Shown here piece after piece: positions 1-7,752 of a stretch of DNA of 64,000 nucleotides (position 1 is its first letter; each line of letters opens with the position of its first letter). The stretch covers positions 62,001 through 126,000 of the forward strand of contig CAYJAZ010000007.1 of NCBI GenBank assembly GCA_964368455.1, given 5' to 3'. The DNA is from CAYJAZ01 sp964368455 (lineage in GTDB: Bacteria; Desulfobacterota; Desulfovibrionia; Desulfovibrionales; Desulfovibrionaceae). A model generated the notes under the pieces. The model ran no database searches, was not told the origin of the DNA, and was given only the letters and a program-made list of their open reading frames with translations. The position numbers were made by a program, and so were the translations under genes.

Positions 1-187
1 ATAAATTAGTGTATTATGCTATTCATAAAAAAGTCAAACAAATCAATAAGATAAAAAGTTCAAAAAATCACAAACTTGAGAAAATAAGAACTTTATCTAT
101 TCTTATTGACTAGTTAGCACAAGTGTGTTACTGATAAATCATAAGGTATTTTTTTATACTTTAAAACAAATAAAGTGAGGTATTTGT

Positions 188-1396
188 ATGACGACATTTA
201 TTGGGCCAGATGACACCTGGACACTTATGGCGATCACTTGTGGTTGGGTTGCATTTTCTATTTATGCAGAGCAAACATGGAAATGGGCTTCAAAGTTATC
301 AGGAGCTATTATTGCACTTATAGGTGCTTTAGTTCTCACAAACTTTAACATCATTCCAACAAGTGCGCCTTGGTTTGACACAATTATTTGGGGCTATGTT
401 GTTCCATTAGCAATTCCGCTTCTTCTCTTGCAATGTGATATCAGAAAAATCTGGCAAGAATCAGGAAGATTGCTTGTTATTTATCTCATAGGTTCTGTTG
501 CAACTGCAATGGGTGCCGTTATTGCCTTTAATCTTTTAGGTTCTAAAATTCCTTATCCAGCTGAACTTTCAGGTGTATTCACTGGTTCATACATCGGTGG
601 TGGTGTAAACTTTGCAACTTTATCAGGAACATTTGCTGTGCCTGGCGAAACAATTGCTGCTGCAACAGTTGCTGATAATATGCTTATGGCTTTATATTTC
701 TTTGTTCTTATTGGTATTCCTAGCGTTGCCTTTATGCGTAGCAAATATCCACATCCTGAAATCGATGAAATCGAAGCTAAGGGTAAAGCTGGCGATGCAA
801 CTTTAGCAGCTTCTTATTGGCAAAAAAAGCCTATCTCTATTAGAGATATCGCTTTCAATATTGCTATTTCAACTGTGATTGTTGCTGTTTCAACTAAACT
901 TGCTCCTGTTATCGGTGGCTTAATCGAACCAACAAGCTTTGTAACTACATTACTTAATGGTATGCTTGGTAATAAATATCTTATCATCACAACTCTTGCT
1001 ATGCTTGTTGCTACATTTGGTTCAAAACAAGTGGAAAAAATCGGTGGTTCACAAGAAATTGGAACATTCTTGATTTATTTATTCCTCTTTGTTATCGGTG
1101 TGCCTGCTTCTATTAGCATGATCATCACAACTGCACCTTGGTTATTTGCTTTCTGTGGTGTTATTATTCTTGTACACCTTGTTGTGACATTCACACTTGG
1201 AAAATTCTTCAAATTTACATTAGAAGAAATCATTCTTTCATCAAACGCAAATATCGGTGGACCAACAACTGCTGCTGCTATGGCTATTTCACTTGGTTGG
1301 GTTAGACTTGTTGGCCCAGTTATGTTAGTTGGTACTCTTGGATATGTTATTGGTACTTATGCTGGTATCTTCATTGGTAACTACTTAGGTGTATAA
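188..1396 (+). CDS. DUF819 family integral membrane protein
   Basis: A 402-residue, very hydrophobic protein with about ten to twelve predicted membrane segments in two halves. The segment GSYIGGGVNFATL (about residues 138-150) and the related NIGGPTTAAAMA near residue 354 are repeated glycine-rich loops typical of the DUF819 (YjcL-like) family. The ATG at 188 is preceded by GTGAGG at a good distance. It lies 30 nt before a dipeptidase, so the pair probably forms an operon. Transport of a small metabolite or peptide product is inferred from context; the substrate cannot be read from the sequence. The first 187 bases of the window hold no gene that I can support. Confidence 0.85.
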   Translation: MTTFIGPDDTWTLMAITCGWVAFSIYAEQTWKWASKLSGAIIALIGALVLTNFNIIPTSAPWFDTIIWGYVVPLAIPLLLLQCDIRKIWQESGRLLVIYLIGSVATAMGAVIAFNLLGSKIPYPAELSGVFTGSYIGGGVNFATLSGTFAVPGETIAAATVADNMLMALYFFVLIGIPSVAFMRSKYPHPEIDEIEAKGKAGDATLAASYWQKKPISIRDIAFNIAISTVIVAVSTKLAPVIGGLIEPTSFVTTLLNGMLGNKYLIITTLAMLVATFGSKQVEKIGGSQEIGTFLIYLFLFVIGVPASISMIITTAPWLFAFCGVIILVHLVVTFTLGKFFKFTLEEIILSSNANIGGPTTAAAMAISLGWVRLVGPVMLVGTLGYVIGTYAGIFIGNYLGV

Positions 1397-1426
1397 TAAT
1401 TTCACTTATAGCCATTGGAGATAATT

Positions 1427-2401
1427 ATGATTTTTGATGGACATGTTGATATTTTTACAGATGTCACCATTAGAAGATTGAAAGGCGAGACAAATGTTCT
1501 TGAAAAACATCATTTAGATCGCTTGTTTAGAAAAGGCAAAACTACTGCAGCTACCTTTGTGTTGTGGGTAGATCCACCTTATACTGATAATCCTAGTGCT
1601 CGATTAGCTCAAGTAATGCAAGCTATTGAAGACGAAATGAAAGAGTGCAAAGACGCTAAGATTGTTACTAATGTCAAAGAAATAAAGCAAGCTGAAAAAG
1701 ATGGAAAACTTGCTATCATGCTTGGCATGGAAGGTATAAGCGGCATTGATAACAATGTTGAAAGATTGTATGAACTCTATGATTTTGGCGTAAGACAAGT
1801 TATGCTAACATGGAATGAGGCAAATTCTTTTGCTACTGGTGCTTTGGCTGATCCAAATAGAGGATTGACTGAGCTTGGTAAGAAAGCTATTGATATTATT
1901 CAAGAAAAGAAAATGATTTTAGATGTTTCGCATCTTAATGAAAAATCTTTTTGGGATATTATTGATTATTCAAACACTCCTATCTTGGCTTCGCATTCAA
2001 ATGCAAGTGCTATAACTTATGCAAAAAGAAATCTTACAGACGATCAACTTCTTGCAATAAAAGAAACAAAAGGACTTGTAGGGCTTAATTCTTTCCGTCC
2101 ATTTATAGGTGCGACAAAAGAAGAGCAAAATACAAAAGGTTTGCTTAGACATGCTGCTTATATAGCAGAGAAAATAGGGGTTGAATCCTTAGCTTTTGGT
2201 TTTGATTTCTTTGAATTTATGGCAAGCGGTTCGACAGCTTCTTTTGTAGACACAGAAGTTTCATGGATTGATGGGCTAGAAGATTCAACAAAGGTTCCAC
2301 AATTTCTTGTGGAAATGAAAGAATTTGGTTTTAGCGATTCAGAGATACAAGCTATTGCACATGACAATTGGCTCAATCTTATCGCTAGAGTAATTGGATA
2401 A
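1427..2401 (+). CDS. Membrane dipeptidase, peptidase family M19
   Basis: 324 residues with the M19 (renal dipeptidase-like) signature. DGHVDIF at the N-terminus is the metal-binding HxD, followed by the bridging Glu in GMEGISG, HSNASAI in the middle and GFDFFEF toward the C-terminus. The family uses two zinc ions to cleave dipeptides, often with a D-residue at the C-terminal position. An upstream in-frame TTG at 1415 is possible, but ATG 1427 has GGAG seven bases before it and puts the metal motif at the very N-terminus as in relatives. No signal peptide is visible, so it is probably cytoplasmic. Its position between a DUF819 transporter and alanine racemase suggests handling of D-Ala-containing or other dipeptides (inference). 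Confidence 0.9.
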   Translation: MIFDGHVDIFTDVTIRRLKGETNVLEKHHLDRLFRKGKTTAATFVLWVDPPYTDNPSARLAQVMQAIEDEMKECKDAKIVTNVKEIKQAEKDGKLAIMLGMEGISGIDNNVERLYELYDFGVRQVMLTWNEANSFATGALADPNRGLTELGKKAIDIIQEKKMILDVSHLNEKSFWDIIDYSNTPILASHSNASAITYAKRNLTDDQLLAIKETKGLVGLNSFRPFIGATKEEQNTKGLLRHAAYIAEKIGVESLAFGFDFFEFMASGSTASFVDTEVSWIDGLEDSTKVPQFLVEMKEFGFSDSEIQAIAHDNWLNLIARVIG

Positions 2402-2411
2402 ACACTCAATA

Positions 2412-2446
2412 AAAAAGGCTTCAATATCTTTATTGGAGCCTTTTTC
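2412..2446 (+). terminator. Rho-independent terminator after the dipeptidase
   Basis: AAAAAGGCT (2412-2420) pairs with AGCCTTTTT (2437-2445); the stem continues through a G-U pair into CAATA/TATTG around a TCTT loop. A T-rich tail follows. It separates the DUF819/M19 pair from alr. Confidence 0.85.
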
Positions 2447-2466
2447 TTTAATTATGAAGGTAGAAA

Positions 2467-3582
2467 ATGACTGGTCATCTTTGCAATGTAGAAATTAATG
2501 AAGAAGTATTGATAGCAAACTATTCTTTACTTTGTAAAAAAAATAAGGCAATCATGCCTATTATTAAAAACAATGCTTATGGGCATGGTTTGATCTCTGT
2601 AGCAAAGGCTTTGCAAAAAGCTGGCTGTGAACGCATTGGTGTTGGCCCTTTAAATGAAGCAATTGCATTGAGAGAAGCTGGAATCAAAGGAATGCTTGTT
2701 CCCTTGCTTTCTTGTCTTACTCAAAAAGATTTTGAAGATGCTATTGCTCATGATTTGTATATTATTTTGCATAATTTTGAAACTTTAGAACTTGCGATCA
2801 AGAATAAAGCACCAAAAATTATTATCAAAATGAATACTGGCATGAATAGATTAGGTTTTCTCAAAGAAGATTTACCTAAAGTTATTGAACAGTTAAAAGC
2901 ACATTCACTCAATCCTTATATGATTATGTCGCATTATTCTTCCTCAGATGTTGTGAGTGAAGAAGAATACACTAGAATGCAATCTCAAAGCTTGCAAGAA
3001 TCAGCTGAATTGATGAAGCAAGCATTCCCAGACTGTATATCAAGTTTGGGCAATTCTGCTGGAACCCTAGCCTATGCTGATATTTCAGGGGATTTATTGC
3101 GTCCTGGTATTATTCTTTATGGCGGAAATCCTTTTTATGGAAGCGAAAAAGAAGCTTTAGGTGCTGAATTCAAAGATGCAATGACTGTTTCTGCTCCAAT
3201 TTTATCCGTGCATAAGCTTGATAAAGGCGAGAGTATGAGCTATGGCAGAAGCTATGTTGCTCAAAAAGATATGATGGTTGCATGGGTAGGCATTGGCTAT
3301 GCTGACGGCTATAAAAGAGTTCCAAAAGCAAATGATGCTGATGGTAAGGGCGGTATACAAGTGCTCTTGCACGGCAAACGTTGTCCTGTGCTTGGACGTG
3401 TGAATATGCAAATGACGGCAATTGACGTTACAGATCTTATGAAAGAAAAAGAAGTACGCGTTGGTGACAAAGCAATTCTTCTTGGTGGCACAACAGAAAA
3501 TAGAATTTCTGCCGACGAATTAGCTCGTTGGTGGGGCACAATTCCACACGAAGTTTTTACTACTTTTGGTAAATTAGTATAA
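2467..3582 (+). CDS. alr: Alanine racemase
   Basis: 371 residues, the usual size for Alr. The PLP lysine is K34 in PIIKNNAYGHG, the second catalytic base is Y278 in GIGYADGY, and LRPG near residue 218 is the conserved stretch before the dimer-interface strand. It interconverts L- and D-alanine for peptidoglycan precursors. The ATG at 2467 follows the sequence GAAGGTAGAAA, an acceptable ribosome site. The gene stands between two terminators and so is probably its own transcription unit. Confidence 0.95.
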   Translation: MTGHLCNVEINEEVLIANYSLLCKKNKAIMPIIKNNAYGHGLISVAKALQKAGCERIGVGPLNEAIALREAGIKGMLVPLLSCLTQKDFEDAIAHDLYIILHNFETLELAIKNKAPKIIIKMNTGMNRLGFLKEDLPKVIEQLKAHSLNPYMIMSHYSSSDVVSEEEYTRMQSQSLQESAELMKQAFPDCISSLGNSAGTLAYADISGDLLRPGIILYGGNPFYGSEKEALGAEFKDAMTVSAPILSVHKLDKGESMSYGRSYVAQKDMMVAWVGIGYADGYKRVPKANDADGKGGIQVLLHGKRCPVLGRVNMQMTAIDVTDLMKEKEVRVGDKAILLGGTTENRISADELARWWGTIPHEVFTTFGKLV

Positions 3583-3598
3583 TTAAAATTTATAGATG

Positions 3599-3630
3599 AA
3601 AAAAAGCCTTCGCAATTGAAGGCTTTTTTT
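3599..3630. terminator. Bidirectional terminator between alr and the converging small gene
   Basis: AAAAAAAGCCTT and AAGGCTTTTTTT pair across the loop CGCAATTG. T-runs are present on both strands, so it can serve alr on the plus strand and the gene that ends at 3642 on the minus strand. Confidence 0.85.
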
Positions 3631-3641
3631 GTATATTTGAT

Positions 3642-3968
3642 TTATTCGCCAAATCTTCCAGAACCATGTCCCATTCTATTCACGTCAGCGTCTTTAAAAG
3701 AATCAAGAGTGTATAAGCGTATTTTATTGCTACGTGGAAATTCTCTTTTGAGTAAAGTTTTTAATAATTTCTTTACTTTTTCAGCTGTTAAATTTTCCCA
3801 ATTTTCTTCATGAAAACCACGCTCTACAACATTAAAGCAATCTTTTGCAATGCAAACAATAGCTACAGAGCGATTGCGTTTAAAAGTACGCATATCAAGG
3901 CATTGGCCTATTTCTAATTTATTGATTTTTTCTAAAACCGTTGGAATTATTGAAGCTTTATCGTTCAT
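3642..3968 (-). CDS. Small conserved-looking protein of unknown function
   Basis: About 108 residues if started at the ATG at 3968 (MNDKASIIPTVLEK). The open frame continues upstream to 4004, but that start lies inside a hairpin (3985-4005) that looks like the terminator of the upstream gene, and the extension is an unremarkable hydrophobic run. Neither start has a clear ribosome site. The protein is soluble, mixed alpha/beta in appearance, with Lys-rich helices (TAEKVKKLLKTLLKREF) and a glycine-rich end MGHGSGRFGE. I do not recognise a family. Confidence 0.55.
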   Translation of the reverse strand: MNDKASIIPTVLEKINKLEIGQCLDMRTFKRNRSVAIVCIAKDCFNVVERGFHEENWENLTAEKVKKLLKTLLKREFPRSNKIRLYTLDSFKDADVNRMGHGSGRFGE

Positions 3969-3984
3969 TGTATAGTATAAAAGC

Positions 3985-4005
3985 CATGCCATTAAAAATG
4001 ACATG
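3985..4005 (-). terminator. Hairpin after the RTX gene, probable terminator
   Basis: Read on the minus strand, CATGTCATT and AATGGCATG form a nine-pair stem (one G-U) around TTT, followed by GCTTTTAT. It lies 33 nt after the RTX stop codon. The T-tract is short, so this may be a weak terminator or an mRNA end stabiliser. Confidence 0.5.
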
Positions 4006-4037
4006 ACTTTATAATTTAAAAATTAGTAAATGAAAAC

Positions 4038-6194
4038 TTAGATTGAAATAAAGGAAAGGTTTTCAAATTCAAGTCTGTCAAAGGCTTCACTTTGTTCTTT
4101 TGTGAAACTTACATCTTCTAAATAAATTTCATGTTCAAGACCATCTTTCATGATCTTGATAGTTGCATTTGTGATTCCATTGACTTCACTTAGTTCAGTA
4201 AATAAATAAGTGTTAGTGTTAGATAAATCTAAATGTAAATCTGTAAGATCTATGACATCATTTGAATCAAAGCCTTTTACAATATCCTTACTATTTGCAA
4301 CATTTAGGCTATCAAGAGTCCAAACAAGAGTATTTACGCCATTTGTCCCAAGTGAAATAGTGTCGTTTCCGCCACCAGCATTGATTTCAATATCGCCTTT
4401 AAATTCTGTAAAATCAATAATTTCATCAGCATTACTAAATTCAAACTTTTCAAAACTTTTAAATTCAGCTTTCACATTATTGATAGTAAAATTCTTTGTA
4501 GATCCATCAAAAATATATCTATCGCTACCAAGGACATCTTGAAGTTTTAATGTATCTATGCCGTTTCCGCCATCGATGATATTTTGGCCATTATCAGTTG
4601 CACCGATTCTGCCAGTGATTTCTAATGTGTCATCGCCTTTGCCTAGATTTATTTTATTTGTTCCAGCATTAGCCCACATTGCATAAGAAGAATCAACATC
4701 AGTCACTTCAAGGCTTACAAAGTCAGCACCTTTACCAGCATTAATAACATTTTTTGCATTTGTGCCGGCTGCAACCATGGCAGAGCCATCTTGCATTGCA
4801 TTTTCATTACTAAAGTCTACGCCCGCTTTGATATAGAGTTTGTCACTATCTTTGCCGAGGTTGATAGTATTACTTGCATCAAATTTGTTATCGCTACGTG
4901 CAACTAAAGCATTTGATTCTGCTGAGATGGTAAAGAGATCCTCTCCTGCTTCGCCTTTAAGAATATTTTCTGACTTGCCTTTTACGCTGCCTGTAGTGGT
5001 AGCGGAGGTTGCATACATAGCAATATTGCCTTGTAAATCAATAATATCGTTATCGCCACCCATGTTTATTTGCATTTTTCCATCAATTGTATGGATAGCA
5101 TTATTGCCGTCTTGGCCGTCTGTTTTGATTTGTAAATAGTCTTGTTTAGCACCTAATTTGATTGTACTATTTGCTTCTAGAGTTCTTTCTTCACCTTCTT
5201 GAACAACAAAGTTTACATCGTCTTTGTTGAAAGGAGTATTTTTTGCTTTTGTAGTCATTACATCGTCAAGAGAAAGAGTTGTAATTGGAGTAACATCTAC
5301 TGTATGTTCATGGCTTATTTGACCATCAGCATTTTTTGCTGCAAAGGATATATCAAGATCGCCAATAGCTTCTCTTTTATGTTCAAATAAAGTCCATGAG
5401 CTTGCAGGCTGGCCTTGTAATTGAAGTTCGAAATATAGTTCGCCGCTATTACTTGTAGCACGAATAGAGCCTTCGCTTGTATAGCTTAAAGTTAAAATAT
5501 TGCCATCGCCAGCAGTCATTGTAGCGATATTATTTTGAGCTCCTGAAAAAGCAGGTAGACTTACTTTATTTATTGAAGATACAAAAACTTCGCTTACAGC
5601 TTCAGTCCAAATCAAATCACCATTAACATAAGCAGCAGAAGTATTTGAAAAAGTTTGTACGCCAGCAGCACCAGATACAGAGGCAACAGAAAGAATAGGA
5701 TCTATTGTAGGAAGTGAATTGTCTGGAAGATCTGCTTCAACTAATACGGCAGAACGTGTAGGCAATGAAGTGAAGCCATTTACTTGAGTTAGAGTGAGCG
5801 CTGAGTTTTCGCCTTGTCCAAGTGAATCTAGGCCTTGTGTAAGCTGAGTGCTTGCGTTATTATCGAAGTTTAAGCCATCATTTGCAGTAGTTGGAGTTTC
5901 ACTACCAGCAGCAGGCATGAGGCTTTCGTCGAGTGCAGCAAAAAAATCTTCGCCAGTAATAAGGCCATCTAGCGTAGCAAAGCTAGGCATATTTTCTGAA
6001 CTTACTGAAGTGTAAAAATTTTCTAAGATAATTTTCGTTCCATTTTCATCAAATGAAATCTCTAAGTTCTCACCAACTTTTTCAAATAAAGCTTCATCTA
6101 AAGAAAAAGATAATTCAATCTGAGTGTGTTCAGAGGTGACGGGAAGAATGGTGCTTGAACCATTAACAGGACGTGCAAGTAATAGGGAAGACAT
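4038..6194 (-). CDS. RTX-like calcium-binding protein, probable type I secretion substrate
   Basis: 718 residues with no Sec signal peptide. The second half carries degenerate RTX nonapeptide-type motifs: GGDNDIIDL, GKDSDKLYI, GKGADFVSL, GKGDDTLEI, GGNGIDTLKL and GGGNDTISL. These are spaced by 40-60 residues rather than in a tight block. The last 110 residues (KDIVKGFDSNDVIDLTDL and the acidic tail to FENLSFISI) resemble the C-terminal target region of type I-secreted RTX adhesins. The N-terminal 300 residues are rich in Ser, Ala and Thr and have no motif I can name. The protein is probably exported and folded by extracellular calcium; adhesion or surface-layer roles are guesses. No ABC/MFP exporter lies in the window. 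GGAG precedes the ATG, and a 130-nt structured leader lies upstream. Confidence 0.75.
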   Translation of the reverse strand: MSSLLLARPVNGSSTILPVTSEHTQIELSFSLDEALFEKVGENLEISFDENGTKIILENFYTSVSSENMPSFATLDGLITGEDFFAALDESLMPAAGSETPTTANDGLNFDNNASTQLTQGLDSLGQGENSALTLTQVNGFTSLPTRSAVLVEADLPDNSLPTIDPILSVASVSGAAGVQTFSNTSAAYVNGDLIWTEAVSEVFVSSINKVSLPAFSGAQNNIATMTAGDGNILTLSYTSEGSIRATSNSGELYFELQLQGQPASSWTLFEHKREAIGDLDISFAAKNADGQISHEHTVDVTPITTLSLDDVMTTKAKNTPFNKDDVNFVVQEGEERTLEANSTIKLGAKQDYLQIKTDGQDGNNAIHTIDGKMQINMGGDNDIIDLQGNIAMYATSATTTGSVKGKSENILKGEAGEDLFTISAESNALVARSDNKFDASNTINLGKDSDKLYIKAGVDFSNENAMQDGSAMVAAGTNAKNVINAGKGADFVSLEVTDVDSSYAMWANAGTNKINLGKGDDTLEITGRIGATDNGQNIIDGGNGIDTLKLQDVLGSDRYIFDGSTKNFTINNVKAEFKSFEKFEFSNADEIIDFTEFKGDIEINAGGGNDTISLGTNGVNTLVWTLDSLNVANSKDIVKGFDSNDVIDLTDLHLDLSNTNTYLFTELSEVNGITNATIKIMKDGLEHEIYLEDVSFTKEQSEAFDRLEFENLSFISI

Positions 6195-6240
6195 AAAAAC
6201 TCCAAAAAAAATAAAAAATTTAACAAACCTTAAAAAAAAA

Positions 6241-6335
6241 GGCTTTATGAGCTATGCCTCTCACTTCAAAAGAGTGCTATAGATCTCACTCCTAGTATCG
6301 CTGCAAGATAATCTAGGTTTTAAAGCTCTAGTGAG
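6241..6335 (-). promoter_or_regulatory. Structured 5' leader of the RTX gene, candidate cis-regulatory RNA
   Basis: On the minus strand CTCACT (6335-6330) pairs with AGTGAG (6290-6285). This encloses CCTAG (6317-6313) paired with CTAGG (6295-6291) and TATC (6310-6307) with GATA (6299-6296) around a TTGCAGC loop. The AGTGAG strand overlaps GAGTG, which could instead pair with CACTC at 6276-6272, giving two exclusive folds. AGGC...GCCT (6259-6240 region) followed by nine T residues looks like a weak terminator between this fold and the gene. I cannot match it to a named riboswitch class. The rest of 6336-6467 is AT-rich with nothing further identified. Confidence 0.45.
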
Positions 6336-6467
6336 CATTTATTGCTACTAAATTACAAAAATCTAAAATAAATGTCAACCAAAAGAAGATGAAAATTTAA
6401 TTAAAAATTCAATTTTTTTTTCTCTAAATTACATAAAAACAGTGAACTGGTATCATAATTGTTCATA

Positions 6468-6496
6468 TTGCCTTAAATATTTAGTTGCTATATTAT
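6468..6496 (+). promoter_or_regulatory. Predicted sigma-70-type promoter for the HD-GYP/kinase genes
   Basis: TTGCCT (6468-6473), a 17-base spacer and TATTAT (6491-6496) would start transcription near 6503, about 125 nt before the HD-GYP start. A TAGTAT-GAAA-ATACTA hairpin lies just ahead of the ribosome site. Prediction from consensus only. Confidence 0.4.
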
Positions 6497-6626
6497 TCAG
6501 TCTATTATAAAATAAATTTTCTATGCATTGTGGGCAGATGTGAGTAAAAAATAAATATAAAGTGAATTAATATCGTTACTAATAGTGATTTTAGTATGAA
6601 AATACTATTATACGGAGTTATGAAGG

Positions 6627-7688
6627 ATGAGCAAAAATAGAAAAGTGATGATTATCGACGATAATATCACAAATTTGAATATTGCAAGAAAAGCTTTGTA
6701 CGATGAATATAATGTTATTCTCATAAAAGATGCCCGCATGGCACTTACAGAAATCCCAAATACTCATCCTGATTTAATTTTATTAGATGTTGAAATGCCA
6801 GAATTAAATGGTTTTGAAGTTATACAAAAAATAAAAAACGATCTACCAGAGCCATTTAAAAGTATTCCTGTTATTTTTCTTACAGCAAAAGACGATGGCA
6901 GTAGTGAATTTCAAGGCCTAAATTTAGGTGCTGTTGATTATGTAAGAAAGCCATTTTCTTCTGCTTTATTAAAGAAAAGAGTTGAAATACATCTTAAACT
7001 CCACGATTATAGCACTGATCTTCAAAGAATGGTGAAAGAGCAGATCGCACATATTGAAGAATTACAATATGCAGTTGTTCATTCTATGTCAGAAATGGTG
7101 GAAAGAAGAGATCATACAACAGGTGGGCATATTCTGCGTACAAGCAGATATTTAAAAGCACTTATGCAAAAATTAATCGAGGATTCCCCATATTCAAGCG
7201 AATTAGCAGAAGTTGACATAAATATGTATGCCCATGCTGGACAGATGCACGATGTTGGAAAAATTTCTGTCTCTGATACAATTTTATTAAAAGAAGGCAA
7301 ACTCACTGAAGAAGAATACGAAATTATGAAAAAGCATACAACTTCTGGTTATGATATAATTAAGTCTTCTGTTAATGACGTCCGTAATTTTGCTTTTTTA
7401 GAAATTGCAGCTACTTTTGCTCTTTCGCATCATGAAAAATGGAATGGCAAAGGCTATCCTCAAGGATTAAAAGCTTTGGAAATTCCAATAGCTGGGAGAA
7501 TGATGGCTATAGCAGACGCATACGATGCTATAATTTCAAGACGTCCCTATAAAGCAGCGAAACACCATGAAGAAGCAGTTGAAATAATTATTAAAGAAAG
7601 TGGGCAACAATTTGATCCTGTTATGGTGGAAGCATTTGTTGCTATTGCACATGAATTTAAAGAAATTTCTGAAATGAGTGATGATTAA
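6627..7688 (+). CDS. Response regulator with HD-GYP domain, probable cyclic-di-GMP phosphodiesterase
   Basis: 353 residues. A receiver domain (1-125) has acidic residues DD near position 11, the phospho-acceptor D54 in LLDVEMPE, and K in VRKPF. A helical linker leads to an HD-GYP domain with H208-D209 in MHDVGKI, HHEKWNGKGYP with the GYP triad at 276-278, and ADAYDAI further on. HD-GYP enzymes linearise or hydrolyse cyclic-di-GMP with a di- or tri-iron/metal centre, so phosphorylation of D54 probably sets enzyme activity. GGAG lies nine bases before the ATG. The large hybrid kinase starts 64 nt downstream and is the obvious partner. The divergent RTX gene could be a controlled process (inference). 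Confidence 0.9.
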   Translation: MSKNRKVMIIDDNITNLNIARKALYDEYNVILIKDARMALTEIPNTHPDLILLDVEMPELNGFEVIQKIKNDLPEPFKSIPVIFLTAKDDGSSEFQGLNLGAVDYVRKPFSSALLKKRVEIHLKLHDYSTDLQRMVKEQIAHIEELQYAVVHSMSEMVERRDHTTGGHILRTSRYLKALMQKLIEDSPYSSELAEVDINMYAHAGQMHDVGKISVSDTILLKEGKLTEEEYEIMKKHTTSGYDIIKSSVNDVRNFAFLEIAATFALSHHEKWNGKGYPQGLKALEIPIAGRMMAIADAYDAIISRRPYKAAKHHEEAVEIIIKESGQQFDPVMVEAFVAIAHEFKEISEMSDD

Positions 7689-7752
7689 AAAATAGTATGA
7701 TTTAGAAAATTTGTCTTTTACCTCTAACTATTTGTTGCAGAATGGAGATTTT

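Noticed and set aside
6241..6335. Cyclic-di-GMP class I or II riboswitch
   Set aside because: The conserved core of these classes is not present; only the genetic context is suggestive.
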